Below, piece after piece: positions 1-11,704 of a stretch of 64,000 nt of DNA. Source of the DNA: Sanderia malayensis (lineage: Eukaryota; Cnidaria; Scyphozoa; Semaeostomeae; Pelagiidae); the NCBI GenBank assembly GCA_013076295.1, contig RQOL01000658.1, forward strand, positions 3,794,353-3,858,352, in the 5' to 3' direction. Each line of letters begins with the position of its first letter. Position 1 is the stretch's first letter. The notes below the pieces were generated by a model that saw nothing but the letters and a program-made list of their open reading frames with translations, searched no databases and was not told the DNA's origin. The position numbers and the translations under genes were made by a program.

Positions 1-1237
1 TGGTCACAATAGGTTTTCAGTTGTATTTATGTTGTACACATACTGTCCATTCCAGGAAATGGCAGAGGTTGTATACCAATCTGTTGCTCGATAAATGTTT
101 CTATATCAAACTTGATGTCTTTCACACTTGCTATTAAATCCTCCATTTTAATTCTTTTGAGCACTACTCTTTGCACGGCCTGCAGATCGATTACCTATAT
201 AGTATTACAGGCAGAAACAACTTGATAACTCGGTGGAAAGTAAACAATTGTTGAGGCACAAGCAATTCACAAAACAGCACAAGAAGAGAAGAGAATGGTA
301 TGGTATTGAAAGTGCGAGTTTTGCTTGTGTTTGTGAAAACGAGAACGAGGCTGTGAAGTAATGTAATGCAATGCTTCGCCTTGCTTTGACTTTCGACTTT
401 CAAGTAAAAGAACAAAGAGCTATACCGAGACATTTCCCAACAACAGTATTTCATGTTGGAAATTGTTGCGAGAAAAGGTCAGCTTAGTTGTGTTTTATCA
501 CTATAACCGTGTGCTAGATATTCGCATCCAATTTTCTTGTATCTTATTGTATTGTATCGTGCATTTATTTGTATCTTAGGCCTACGCGAATCCGAGGCTG
601 CAGAGTTGACAATCCTTCCGAACGTGGTCGCAACTACTGCTGCAATTTGCAAATTGAACAGGTTTGCTAATTTTCATAATTTTTTTATTACTTTTGATGT
701 GTTACTTTATCTTTATTTATTACATTGCATTATGCAGTTTGGAGTAATGTTTCGTGGGTGGGTGGGGGGGGGGGGGCACTGGCTAAATTTGGGTAGGGAC
801 GTGCCGCCCACCCAAGCTCACAAAATACAACAATACTTGAATCCCTTTTTATGACTTTGTTTTGACTATAATAACTATGCGAAGCGTTGAATTTTTGTCC
901 GAGCTTGGTACTGAACAATAATGAACTAAATTTCATGCGTTCCTCTATGTTGTTGCGGCAGATTGATAATTTCACATATTTTCTTCTAATCATTTTCAAA
1001 CACTTTTCTTATACTTTATCTGAATCAATTCCTTTTTTCTCTTAGTCTATGCATATTGCACGAAGTCATTCTCAAAAGTTTTACTCTAGCATGTTCTACC
1101 TATGTGTGGTAGCTCTATAGCCAAGTAAAAACAACAGTCGTGGCTTTATATTAATAGTTTTAAAATGTTCTAGAAGCGACCGGGGTGTTTTAGATCAGTT
1201 GCAAATGTTCCAGAAAGTAAGTGGTTGTCCGCGACAC

Positions 1238-2704
1238 AGGCGCGGATACAGACTGAGGCTCAGGAGGCTTGAGCAGCAGTCAGATTTGTGAACTCTCAGT
1301 GTTTTGAATACCGAGGCTGAATCTGCTCGGGGAGCGTTGCTTCGAGTCTATTTAATCGCGGCTAGAGCCGCTAGGAAAGATTCAGATCTTGCTGAGCGCA
1401 GCCACCATCTCTAAGACCGCAACGTTGTTTTTTTGGGCGGATTGTCAATTTATTTGCTGTAATGGGGGGTTGATGCTTTGTGAGCCTCATATCTCGCGTC
1501 ATCAGGCATCAGCCTCAGGAAAATGCTTTTAGCCAATCACATCATCAGAAGTTGGAGGCTCAACTGGGGGAGTGACTTCAATTTTTGACGTGAGCCAATG
1601 AAAAAATTAGTTGACTGCTGCCTTTTATCTTGTATCAGCCAATGGGACTTCAGATTTTGATGGCTAGGATGGGGGAATGACTAATGCTTAATGCTCAGTT
1701 TTCATGAAAAATGGGGGGATGACTTATGCAGTGAAGCTGATTGCTGCCTGAAAATTAGGCAAGAATGGGGGGTTGTCTAAACAGAAAAAGGAGAATAACA
1801 ATAACAGACCCACAAAGATGACATTCCTTTCCTGACCGTGGTTTTTGCGTGCGTGGCCACTGCAAGACCCGAGTAAAATTATTCAGTCTACTGCCAATGA
1901 AGCAAAAAAGAAGGAGAATCTTTTGAGGAAAATTACTTAAATTTGAAGCAAAATAATTTTACCAAGAGACTTGAGACCAAAGCTCTCCTTAAAGAGCAGA
2001 AGGCAGCGTTGTTTGTTGTTGCAATTTCCACGAAGCCAAAACTTTAGATAGAAAATATATCAAATATGATTCTATATGAAATGGAAGACGTCCTGTTCGT
2101 TAATTGTTTATTTGTGTCGAAAGAATTTATAATATAGCTATACGCCAAAACAGACAACAAGATTCTCTTTCCTTTTGGATAACTTTATTAGTCTGTTCTT
2201 GTGCATTGCTGTTCATTATTCAACAACAGACCCAACCGAAATACATAGGCTAGGCCACGCACGTGTTTGTTTCACAGTACATGGGGTTTTGAAAATTGAC
2301 GAATGAAACCAACAGATATTTTCAATGATCTCTTAGATAAACTCAAACTCAAACTCAAACTCAAAATTAGATACTGAACCCGATGTCGATGAATTATAGA
2401 TTTGAGAATCTATTGCTAATGACTGACTATTATTTTTGTTATTTCATAGACTCCTGGACTGGTTTTGTTCTGTCTTCTTTAGTTTTGTTGTTTTCTCGAT
2501 GCCCAGTTTAACCATGTATGAATTGCTAGTTCTTTCTAGTAATACATACTCAATGGTTCCACATGTTGAACAATTTTCTTTTCAAAGGGGGCGTTCCCAA
2601 ACTAAAAAGGGCGTGGTCACAAATAATTATCTTGGGCCACACCCTTTCAGCTTCAGTCAGGTTTACGTCTGGATCCGATGTGAGGATTGGGCCGATGTGA
2701 TGTG
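1238..2704. mobile_element. 1.47-kb insertion in unit copy 1, possibly hAT-related
   Basis: Unit copies 3, 4 and 5 read continuously from GTCCGCGACACATAG into CATCACATCGGCC, but copy 1 is interrupted between these words by about 1.47 kb. The left edge reads CAGGCGCGGATACAGACTGA and near the right edge is GTCTGGATCCGATGTG, an imperfect inverted match. CAGG-GCGGATCCAG-type ends occur in hAT transposons, so this may be a non-autonomous hAT copy, but no clean target duplication was identified. It contains no credible gene. A short (CAAACT)n run lies at 2341-2368. Confidence 0.45.
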
Positions 2705-3237
2705 ATCATCACATCGGCCTCGGCCCAGTCCTCTTTGTGCTTGACCTTTTTCTTCAGTGCGCAGTTTTGGAGGCGGAAAAAAGATTGCGGCAGATACTTG
2801 TTTTTACGTCAAAAACTACCGAGATATGGAGTAAAAAGATGGGGCGAGAGTAGGCCTTTAATCTAGGCCTTATTTAGCAGAATAAAGGCACCACCTATAG
2901 TGAAATGCCAGCTGAATTCAATTGGTTGTCAATTGACAATGAAAATCTTGCTCACAACACTTGAATGAAAATAACAGATAAAATATTTGTTGTATTCTGT
3001 TAAATTCTGAATTTGGCAGTTGTGCTTTCGTCAGAACTTTTGTATGGGATTTGATTGTTTTATGTTTATCATTATCAGCCAGAATGTGTTCAGATACAGC
3101 AAGTTATTGAACGCATAAAGAACGAAAGTTATTAATGCTCATCTCGGGTTATATAATGAAAAAAAGAATGGTTATAACAACGCGCTAATGCTAAATGTTT
3201 GTTTTCAATCCTGTTTGCTTTACTTCAGCATTTTCGT

Positions 3238-4240
3238 TTACTCTGCTTTCCACTGCCAAGTGGCAAGCAGACTTTGTGGAGATTCTTCTCTGAACTCCAT
3301 TTCATCTCTCGGTTCATCTTGCATCAGATCATCTTCATCGTCAAATTCGTCTTCCTCCAAAGCGTGGCCATTATACTTGTTTGCCCTTTCCCTTTTATTG
3401 GCTGCGATAAATAAAGTTGGTGAACTTTTTTCTAGTGTCTATTACATAAATTCACGAGATATTTCTGCGTTGCATGGTTTTGTTAACGATATTTCTGTGC
3501 TGCAAGTCAATTGAAATATTCATACCTTTGGGTGTGTAATGTTTTTGTTAAGAAAACTGATAAAAGTGACAAACACAAGTAGATTCTTTTGCGATAGTGA
3601 ACACATGTTCATGGTTCGAAGTTGTCTACTGTTCAAGATAACAAAAGAGACTAGAATCTTAAATCCCCGAATATTGGATTTCATGTCACATTAACAAAAT
3701 GCTATGCATTCTATCCAGTTACTGTTAAAAGAAGTTAAAATATCTTCTACCTTCTATCCAGTTAAAATCATTTACGGTTGCCCGAAGTAAGGACAAACAC
3801 ATACGGAATAGAGAATATTCAGTACAGAGGCTGTCATTTATGGTCCTCATTACCAACCGAAATTAAAGACTCCAGCACACTCGCTGAATTCAAACGAAAA
3901 ATAAAATCATGGAAAGGAAATACTTGCATCTGCAGATTGTGCAAAGTCTTTATTAAAGATTTAGGGTTTTTGTAAATTTAATTAATTATTTATTTATTTA
4001 TTTATTTATTTGGAAATTGTAAATAGGTTTTAACTTATCTTGTTGCGTTAATTAGCTTATTAGCTATGTATATATATTTTTTTTCTTGCCAACGTAAAAT
4101 AAATTGTTAATAAAAAAAAAAAAAAATAAATTGTTAATAATAATAATGTTATACACTTATGTTTACTATATCTATACATACACGAGGGAACACAATCCCA
4201 AAAGGAGAATGGATGCGAACAGATAGGCTTTCATTTTCAT
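3238..4240 (-). pseudogene. Secreted acidic-propiece peptide gene, copy 1 (signal exon split)
   Basis: Member 1 of the five-copy family. The last exon (3238-3401) follows a good acceptor (TTTATCGCAG) and encodes an acidic propiece with the family motif DEFDDEDDLMQDE, then the C-terminus SPQSLLATWQWKAE and a TAA stop. The signal-peptide exon starts with ATG at 4240 (MKMKAYLFASILL) but is cut after LCSLV by about 645 bp of foreign DNA (3536-4180); its last bases ACACCCAAAG and donor survive at about 3523-3535. Without the insertion the exon lengths keep frame and would give about 79 residues. The non-coding first exon (from 4399) and the TATA box near 4460 remain. The gene is therefore very probably dead. 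The protein family is not recognised. Confidence 0.7.
3536..4180. mobile_element. Insertion in the signal exon: foldback-type repeat with nested LINE 3' end
   Basis: The outer sequence (3541-3730 and 4147-4180) matches 5150-5380 and 28590-28790, so a dispersed repeat inserted into the signal exon. Nested in it, 3778-3975 encodes the C-terminal tail of a non-LTR reverse transcriptase on the plus strand: the words GCHLWSSLP and EIKDSSTLAEFKRKIKSW are the classic L2/CR1/RTE-type ending. It is followed by a TTTA repeat, a poly-A run at about 4110-4126 and AATAAATTGTTAATAA tail copies. It is a 5'-truncated LINE copy. Confidence 0.7.
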
Positions 4241-5004
4241 GCAGCAAGGCTTGGGAATCTGCTAAAGAAGACATTATGAATTTGTTACAACATATTTTGT
4301 ATAGACATTTCTAATGACGATGGTGAAGAAAAGTTGCCTGAGAATTGAGGTTAACATATATACAAAAGCTGAAAAGCATCTTCGGAGCTTTCACTTACCT
4401 TGGAAATTACTTCACCACTGACACTTTGTGACTTTTGGGCTTGTTGTTCAAGCTCTTGTTTTATAGGGAATTTCAATGAGATTCCAAAACTTACCGCAAT
4501 ATTTTGTAATGATAAAGGATTTATTCCATTTTATTGCGTTAAAAGGAAAGAGTGCAGGATTATGCCCTGAAATTCATATCGTCCATTATGCCTTCGATAT
4601 ATTTTGTTACCCACCAATGGAGATTGCTGAACCGCAAGTGTATCTGTAACATAATAGAACAAACTGAATTAAATGATAAAATTTCCAAAAGCAGCAATCA
4701 GCCAGTAATCTGAATGGTTTGGTTATTATCAATATTGGCTATCTCCAAATGAAATCTGCTTTTCTACAGTTAGTTGTTCCCAGTAAAATTCCACCACCTT
4801 AAAGATTATACCTCATATTTCAAAGGAAGATTTTGTTCAAAGGGCTCTAGCCATGGGAAAATACTCTTGAATTCTCAATTCAAACAACAAACCATTAGGG
4901 CAGACCCAGTAATATTATGAAGCCTGTTTTGTCCCTGTACTACATCAGGATATCCAATCGTGTTTGCTTTTCTTGATTGCGTATCTAATATTTAATAAAA
5001 GTCC

Positions 5005-5420
5005 AGTTAAACTTTCGATTTTGCATTTAAGCAGTCGTGATAAATTCACATTGACAATATACGATTCAACATTTAGGATATACCTGTGCACATGTGTAGA
5101 TATAATAAACAGAGGTGTTTAACTTTCTTTATCTAGTACAACGCAAATGTTTTTGTTAAGAAAACTGATAAAAGTGACAAACACAAGTAGATTCTTTTGC
5201 GATAGTGAACACATGTTCATGGTTCGAAGTTGTCTACTGTTCAAGATAACAAAAGAGACTAGAATCTTAAATCCCTGAATATTGGATTTCATGTCACATT
5301 AACAAAATGCTATGCATTCTATCCAGTTACTGTTATACACTTATGTTTACTATATCTATACATATGCACAAATACATCCTACAATGTACTGCATGTCTAT
5401 GCATTGCATCCTCGCAGCAA
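5005..5420. repeat. Dispersed foldback-type repeat copy
   Basis: This stretch matches the insertion at 3541-4180 and the copy at 28360-28930. Shared words include AAAGTCCAGTTAAAC, AGATATAATAAACAGAGG and CAAACACAAGTAGATTC. It has no credible coding content. Confidence 0.6.
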
Positions 5421-5770
5421 CATCGTTCTTGTATGACATATGTGGCTCTAACAATGTTTCGAGACCCCTCAGGATATACATGACTTCAGCAATGTTTCTG
5501 GACCCTTAGCTCCTATAGGATATGTATGACTTCAACGCTTCGGGACCTTATAGGATCCATACATCGGGGGCTAACCCTCAGACTCCTTGTCGTTTTGCTA
5601 ACAATAAGCCTGCAACTGCATACATTGTGGCCCTTGTTTCAAGGTTGAAGAAAACGTCTGTCTTGTGTGTTTCTGTTGAGCTGCCCATATATGACAAAGT
5701 CTCTGATTGAAACATTCCAAACAGTGGTGATTTTTAAAAAAATTAACAAGGGGGGCTCCAAGAGGAACAC
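5421..5770. other. Non-coding stretch with short local duplications
   Basis: Three degenerate copies of a phrase of the type GACCCxTAGGATATxxATGACTTCA lie between 5460 and 5560. Nothing else recognisable before the truncated LTR at 5771. Confidence 0.4.
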
Positions 5771-5858
5771 CAGATTAAGTTTCCATATAAAAACATTGCC
5801 GAAGATACTAAATGTAAAGATTACGTAACGGGCTCGAGCTCACGAGTAAATCGTGACA
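5771..5858 (-). repeat. Truncated 3' LTR of the gypsy element
   Basis: Aligns with 9783-9870 (words TTAAGTTTCCATATAAAA and GATTACGTAACGGGCTCGA, and the TGTCACGATTTACTC edge on the minus strand). The rest of the LTR is absent, so the element has lost one end. Confidence 0.8.
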
Positions 5859-5954
5859 CATCTCCCCCCAAAGATAATTACTATTTACCAAATATTTATT
5901 AATCAAAAGAAATAACGATTTACGAGGGCAACAAGTTAAGAACAATTCGAACAG

Positions 5955-7110
5955 TTATTTAGTATTGAACTCTTGAGACAGTTCATCAGGAACGAACTTG
6001 GAGTCTATCCATTGTGTATGTCCATCATTAAACTCTACAAAATATTTTGTAACGAGCCTCTGTCCAGGAATTCTAGTACGCATTTTGTCCATTACTTTTG
6101 CAATATCACTTGGGCTTCCATCGATTTCATTAGCTTTCTTGATCTGTTCCAAATTAACTCTTTTCGTTTTCTCGCGCTTTGTTCCGCCAATGTTTATCTC
6201 GACATTGTTTTCTCCTATGATCTTCACAACTTCGTTGGGTCCTTTCCATGGCTGGTGAAACTTCTTGGAGGTTCCTTTCTTTATAATGATGTCACAAAGC
6301 CATACTTTTTCACCGACAGTAACCTTAACTTTTGGGACTTAGGTTTTTATTGTGATGCTTTTTCTGACGTGCTTGTTCTTTCGAAACCAAGTCTTTAACA
6401 ATTTCGTAAGCCAACTGGCGTTCGTTCTGCATATTCTTCACTGGATCATCAGTATATAGCATTGTAGGTGGTTTCATATCCAGTGGTGAGTTTAATTCTC
6501 TTCCAAACATAAGAAACTCTGGGGTATGTTGTGTCACTGAATGAGGCGTGGTTTTGTATGCGAATACTAACGCGTCTAGATACTGGTCCCATGTTGATGG
6601 CCTTTTCGAAGCGTACATCTTAACTCCTTGAAATAGCGTGCCATTCAAATGTTCATTTAGGCCATTGGTTGAAGGTCAAAATGCACACGTATATATCTTC
6701 TTTACCCTGGTTTGCTTTGTAAGTGCTTTTATCAGTTGGGCTGTAAAATGACTTCCTCTATCAGTCAACAGTTCTTCAGGGCAGCCATAGGTGTGAATGA
6801 AGTCTTGCAACTTTACAGCGACAGTTTCAGCTTCTATATTGTCCACTGAATACACGAGAGGCCAACGACTGAAATGATCCACCATTACCAGAGCATACGT
6901 ATTTCCTCTGTCAAACTTTGGCAAGGGACCGACACTAGCCACAATTTGCAATGGCCTTGATGTTACAATAGATTTCAGAGGTGTTTTTCCGGCCGGCTTT
7001 GGCGATTTGAACTTTGCACATTCTTCACAGTGCCGGATGTGTCTCTTGATGCCGCTCTTCATTTTCGGTCAGAAGTATTTCTGTTGTACTTTTCGATATG
7101 TTCTGAAGAA
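5955..7110 (-). pseudogene. Gypsy integrase, broken
   Basis: Three consecutive minus-strand frames give a complete but broken integrase. At about 7040-7140 is the zinc-binding H-H-C-C part (GHPGFFRTYRKVQQKYF, stop, PKMKSG, then HCEEC); the stop is a TGA where a tryptophan codon is usual. The core (6676-7062) has TDRGSHF, holding the second catalytic Asp; the first Asp position before GPLPKF appears changed to Ala (ASVGPLP). The frame is lost at KKIYTCAF. The C-terminal part (6325-6648: KTTPHSVTQHTPEFLMFGRE) and the tail with KGPNEVVKIIGENNVEIN and a chromodomain-like end (VEFNDGHTQWIDSKFVPDE) continue to 5955. Confidence 0.85.
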
Positions 7111-7148
7111 ACCTGGATGTCCGGATAACTGATGGTCGCGCATCCGCA

Positions 7149-8573
7149 TTAATATCTGTCCAATCTGCAGCTTTGGCACCGCAATCTGTCTTCTTGCATG
7201 GCCAGGCTTGGTTTTGCACTTTTGGTACAGCATTCTGTCATCTCCAAAGACAAAGCTTGGATGACGTCACTAGTCGCTACCGCCAAAAGATTTTCTTGAA
7301 CTGGACATCTGGAAATAGCGTCAGCGTTTCCATGGAGCTTTCCAGGCCGATGGATGACGTTAAAATCATACCCTTGGATTTCACTGATCCATCTCGCAAA
7401 GAGGTTGTTTGGAGCGTCCATAGTCTTCAGCCATTTCAGCGGGCGATAGTCGGTAACAATGGTGAAATGTCTGCCATACAAATAAGGATAAAAGTATTTC
7501 AATGCCCAGACAATACCAAGGGCTTCTTTCTGCAATACAGCATACTTGGCTTCAGATGGCTTCAATATTCGGCTTGCGTAAGCAATTACTGCTTCACCAT
7601 CATCTGTTTCTTGAGCGAGAACTGCTCCAAGGCCGTAGTCGCAAGCATCAGTGTAGAGCTTGAACTGTAGCGAGAAGTCTGGGCATTGCAGAACAGGTGC
7701 AGAAATCAGACAGTTTTTTAGCTCTTGAAATACATCGTCAGCGTCTTTCGTCCACTGAAAAAGACGTTTGTTCTTTGTTAAATCTACCAGCGGTTTGGAT
7801 CGGCTTGCACTATCGGCGATGAATCTTCTGTAATAACCTGTCAATCCAAGGAAACTTCTTACATCTGTCTTGTTCTGAGGAATCGGAAAATTCTTCACAG
7901 AGCTGACTTTGGCTGGGTCCACGGTCACTCCTTCTTCAGAGACAATGTGTCCAAGAAACTTCACCGATCGCCTAAGCCATTGACATTTCACTGGTTTTAG
8001 AGTGAGTCCGGCTTTTTCGATTCTGTCCAAACCTACGTCCAATCGTTTTAGATGTTCTTGCACAGTTGGAGCAAAGACGATGACGTCATTGAGGTACACG
8101 AGGCAACGGGTCCAAGTCCAATGAAGGTCAGATAGAACCAAATCCATAAGTCTCTGGAAAGTCGCAGGAGCATTGGCTAATCCAAAAGGCATCAAATTGA
8201 ACGAGTAATGGCCATTGTGTGTCACAAATGCTGTCTTCTCTCGGTCTTCTTGCTTCATGGGGATTTGCCAGAATCCAGACTGCAAGTCAATGGTCGTAAA
8301 GACTTTTGCGTTTCCGAGAGCGTCCAGAGTCTCATCAATCCTGGGTAGAGGGTATGCGTCTTTCTTGGTCACAGCATTTAGTCGTCAGTAGTCCACGCAG
8401 AAACGATACTCCCCGTTCGGTTTTTCGATCAGTACGACTGGACTACTCCACGGACTTGCGGATGGCTGGACGACTTCAGAAAGCAGCATCTTCTGAACTT
8501 CTTGAGCAATGTTCCTCTTCGCTTCCGGGACACGGTATGGCCTTTTGGCGAACAGGTTGAGCTCCCTGCACAT
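7149..8573 (-). pseudogene. Gypsy reverse transcriptase and RNase H
   Basis: The best-preserved part of the element. 8385-8573 holds the RT N-terminal fingers (SPWSSPVVLIEKPNGEYRFCVDY); a stop then interrupts the frame before MTKKDAYPLPRIDETLDAL. 7149-8372 holds the palm (FTTIDLQSGFWQIPM, LMPFGLANAPATFQRLMD) and RNase H (LYTDACDYGLGAVLAQ, VTDYRPLKWL, RPGKLHGNADAISR). The catalytic YxDD box reads YLND, so one of the paired catalytic aspartates is Asn. Together with the stop this suggests loss of activity. Confidence 0.92.
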
Positions 8574-9563
8574 CGATAGGATGCTGTACTAGGTGAGTCG
8601 TTCCCAACTTCTCCGATGTAGGCCAAACGTGATGTCGCTCGAAAACTCTGAGTAGTTCTGCTTGCTCGTCATCTGAAAGGTGCTCTAGCTTGAAATCTCC
8701 AATAGGCACTACAGCGGTGTTCTGCTGTCCTTCAACCATCGTCTGAACTGAGTCGTCCACGATTGCACCAAGCAGGTGCATCACTTTGGTACCAGGCTGC
8801 AACGAAACCTTGGTGCGAGTTGTGTTTACCAGCTCCAGTAAAACAGAATTGCCATCATCCGCTTTTGTCACGACAGGGGCAACCAAAACACGCTCGTCAG
8901 TCTTGACCAACTGGCGTTCCCCAAACAAAACCAATCCAGAATGATTACCAGACAAATCTGCTCTTACACGCAAGGGTGTCCCAAAAGGTAGCTCAACTAC
9001 AGAATTCAAAGTAGCCACACATTCTCAGAAGGCAAAGGCTCAAAACCAACCTCTATCCCATGTGCTCTCAATACTTTTTCACGATAGTCAATAACAAAAT
9101 TTTCTTCTCTCAAAAATTTATCTCCCAATAACAAATCAAACTTAAAATTATCTACAATAGCAACAAATAAGTCAAAATAAGCTCCTCCCATGCAAAGTGA
9201 AACGTTCCCTTCACCAATCACAGCCAAATTCTTCGGCGCAAAGTGATGCACCTACTTGGCACAACAGACAGTCGTACTTATCTCTTGTCGCAGTCCCTTG
9301 ATAAAGCATTCGTTGGCGATTCGGTCTTTTTGCGCTGCACTGTCCAAGCCATCATGCCCCTTCATAACGGGTTTGTCTACTCGTTCAGAAAACTCTATGA
9401 CAGACTCTTTGGATCCCTGTTTTATCTCGTGGAGTTTCTGTCTCGAATATTTTCTTGAACTGCAGGTATAGCTTCGTTTTCTTCGCATTCGCATCTTGCG
9501 ATGTTGACTTTGAGTTCGTCGAGTCTTGCTCTCGATACGTATCAATCCCACTCCTGTGACCAA
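8476..9563 (-). pseudogene. Gypsy gag remnant, protease part and linker
   Basis: 9252-9563 ends with a gag-like helix (ESVIEFSERVDKPV, KDRIANECFIKGLRQEI). 9006-9251 is the second half of a retropepsin-like domain (FDLFVAIVDNFKFDLLLGDKFLREENFVIDY); the catalytic DTG half is not seen, so gag-nucleocapsid and the first half of protease appear deleted. 8476-9018 is the protease-RT linker typical of Ty3/gypsy (LSDDEQAELLRVFERH), which breaks frame near the start of RT. Confidence 0.75.
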
Positions 9564-9570
9564 TTTAAAT

Positions 9571-9870
9571 TGTCAGAGACCCCAATAGCCGAGAAGAATA
9601 AGACAACTTATAGTTTGATCAGATTTTTCAGTTTGCTACTCGAACGTATCTAGATCTACTGACACAGTTACACTTATTTATATAAAATGGGGAACTAAAA
9701 ATAAACATTGCGTAGAAAGAATTACATAAACTATAAAAATAAATAACATAGCCACGTGTGCAAACAATTTCGTTAACGCAGCAGGTTAAGTTTCCATATA
9801 AAACCATTGCGGATGATACTAAATATAGAGATTACGTAACGGGCTCGATGCTCATGAGTAAATTGTAACA
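9571..9870 (-). repeat. 5' LTR of the gypsy element
   Basis: 300 bp with TGT...ACA ends. Immediately downstream on the minus strand comes ATTTAAATTGGTCACAGGAG, which may include the primer-binding site (TGGTCACAG...); the matching tRNA was not identified. Confidence 0.8.
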
Positions 9871-10350
9871 GCAGCAAACGTCTCATCAGCCCTACGCGGG
9901 GGGTCTTATATTCAATATCTGAGCCCCCTTTGTAAAGTGTAATTTGGTGAGTCTATGAAAAGTGAGAGCTAAGGATTGAGCGAGCACTTGCTGCTGGCCA
10001 CAGCGTAGAAATGAAACTTGTTTATGCTAAAACGGGTCTGAGTAGTTAGCATAGGTGAAACCATGAATAAAAACAAACTGCAAACAAATCTTGAAACGCA
10101 TGCCCCGCGCGCAGGGCAGTGCCCCGCTGCCGGGCGATGCATAGGTATCATAAGGCATAGCCTCCCGGACACCTTTTGAACTTGCATCCTATTTTCCTTC
10201 GTCGATAGTTTAAAAAGCATGCCTCGAGCACGGGGGAGTGCCCCGTAGCCAGGCAGCGTGGCTGTAAGTGAGCCAAAGTTTTTCTGATGCCGGAACCGAC
10301 TTAAAATGTGAGTGACGTATGTGGTTGATACTTGAAGGGATGCTGGAGAT
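9871..10350. other. Non-coding stretch with two GC-rich phrase copies
   Basis: Contains two related GC-rich phrases (about 10097-10145 and 10215-10262; GCATGCCCCG and AGTGCCCCG words). No gene was recognised. Confidence 0.4.
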
Positions 10351-10358
10351 CCCCAGTA

Positions 10359-10949
10359 TTATTCAACCATTTCAACAACAAAATCTGACCGGGCCGTATG
10401 AGTGAGGCTTGCCACCAGAGGAACCATTTCATATTTATTGATAATGCAAGATAGATATTTATAACATTTTGCAAAAAAATCGGATAAATTCTCTAAATTA
10501 AACATAATATTACTGATATACTGGATTGCGATAAGACATAACAAAGTTGAAACAGCAAAAGTCTGGCACGCTAGGTGTCCTGGCAAAGGTGATGTTTGGG
10601 CTGCGTTATTCATTGAAGTCTTGTCACTTTCAGTCAATTCAGATGGCTCTTCAAATTCCATTTCATCATTGGCTTCATTTTGGGCATCCTTATCTGCTGC
10701 CTCCTCCTTGTACTCTTTTACCTCTGGGCTTGCAAGCTCGTCATTTTGTTTAGCGACTATGATAAACAGATTGAATAAACTTCAGTTACCATTACAAAAA
10801 ATGAGGGTATAATAAATGATATGTTTTTGTTAACGATATGTTCTCTGTTGCAAGTCAATTGAAATATTCTTACCTTTGGGTGTCGCAAGCACGAGGGAAC
10901 ACAATCCAAAAAGGAGAATGGATGCGAACAGATAGGCTTTCATTTTCAT
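10359..10949 (-). CDS. Secreted acidic-propiece peptide gene, copy 2 (new C-terminus)
   Basis: Two coding exons join in frame: 10949-10874 (ATG, 25 codons plus one base, donor AAAG/GTAAGA) and 10756-10359 (acceptor TTTATCATAG). The result is 157 residues. Residues 1-22 are a signal peptide (MKMKAYLFASILLFGLC...LA). An acidic segment follows (EVKEYKEEAADKDAQNEAND, EMEFEEPSELTESD). After about residue 75 the sequence no longer resembles the other copies and includes a hydrophobic run (FAVSTLLCLIAIQYI) that could cross a membrane or be read-through of a lost boundary. A non-coding first exon (from 11105 upward; donor GTAAGT) and a TATA box lie upstream. Family unknown; secretion is a confident inference, function is not. 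Confidence 0.65.
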
Positions 10950-11163
10950 GCAGCAAGGCGTGGAATCTGCTAAAGAAGACATTACGAACTCGACACAATA
11001 TTTTGTATAAGCATTTCTAATGACGATGGTGAAGAAACGTTGCCTCAGAATTGAGGTTAACATATTTACAAAAGTTGAAAAACCTCTTCGGAGCTTTCAC
11101 TTACCTTGGAAATTACTTCACCACTGACACTTTGTGACTGTTGGGCTTGTTGTTCACGCTCAT

Positions 11164-11171
11164 GTTTTATA
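11164..11171 (-). promoter_or_regulatory. TATA box of peptide gene copy 2
   Basis: TATAAAAC on the minus strand, about 60 bases before the donor of the non-coding first exon. The same box, in the same context (TCTATAAAACATGAGC), occurs in copies 3 and 5, and in slightly changed form in copies 1 and 4. Confidence 0.65.
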
Positions 11172-11704
11172 GAGAATTTCAATGAGATTTCAAAACTTAC
11201 CGCAATATTCTGTAACAATATGGGTTTTTTTCCATTTTATTGCCTTATAAGGAAAGAGTGCAGGATTGTGCCTTAAAATTCATATCCTTCATTATGCGAT
11301 CAGCATATTTTGTTACCCACCAATGGAGATTGCTGACCTGCAAGTCTGTCTGTAACATAATGGAGCAAACTGATTTAAATGATAAAATTTCCAAAAACAG
11401 CAATCAGCCAATAATCTCAATGGTTTGGTTATTATCAAATTTGGCTATCACCAAATGAAATCTGCTTTTTCAAAAGTTAGTTGTTCCCAGTAAAATTCCA
11501 CCACCTTAAAGGTTACACCTCATATTTCAAAGGAAGATATTGTTAATATTCAAAGAACTCTAGCCTTGGGAAAATACTCTTGAATTCTCAATTCAAATAA
11601 CAAACTATTAGGGCAGACCCAGTAATATTATGAAGCCTGTTTTGTCCTTGTGCTACATCAGGATATCCAATCGTGTTTGCTTTTCTTAATTTCATATCTA
11701 ATAC

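Larger units (their letters stand above)
111..4990 (-). repeat. Peptide-gene repeat unit, copy 1
   Basis: First copy of a unit that recurs at 10350-11700, 11705-14505, 21479-23580 and 26399-28345. It begins near the text TTGCTATTAAATCCTCC and ends near GGATATCCAATCGTGTTTGC; both landmarks recur at about 11725 and 11665. Inside it lie the small secreted-peptide gene (3238-4240), its promoter near 4460, and about 1.1 kb of non-coding DNA downstream of the gene. Two insertions make it longer than the other copies: about 1238-2704 and 3536-4180. A 14-base G run lies near 763-776. The order of landmarks is seen directly; calling it a segmental duplication is inference. Confidence 0.75.
5771..9870 (-). 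mobile_element. Ty3/gypsy LTR retrotransposon, degenerate
   Basis: A minus-strand element about 4.1 kb long. The 5' LTR is 9571-9870 (300 bp; on the minus strand it starts TGTTACAATT and ends CTCTGACA, giving TGT...ACA ends). The 3' LTR is only an 88-bp remnant at 5771-5858. Directly before it on the minus strand is a purine tract, TTTGGGGGGAGATG, the expected polypurine tract. Between them are gag remnants, protease, reverse transcriptase, RNase H and integrase in gypsy order. Most of gag is missing, and frames are broken in several places, so it is dead. Confidence 0.9.

Noticed and set aside
5973..6398. 141-codon frame on the plus strand
   Set aside because: Shadow of the gypsy integrase and its tail on the minus strand.
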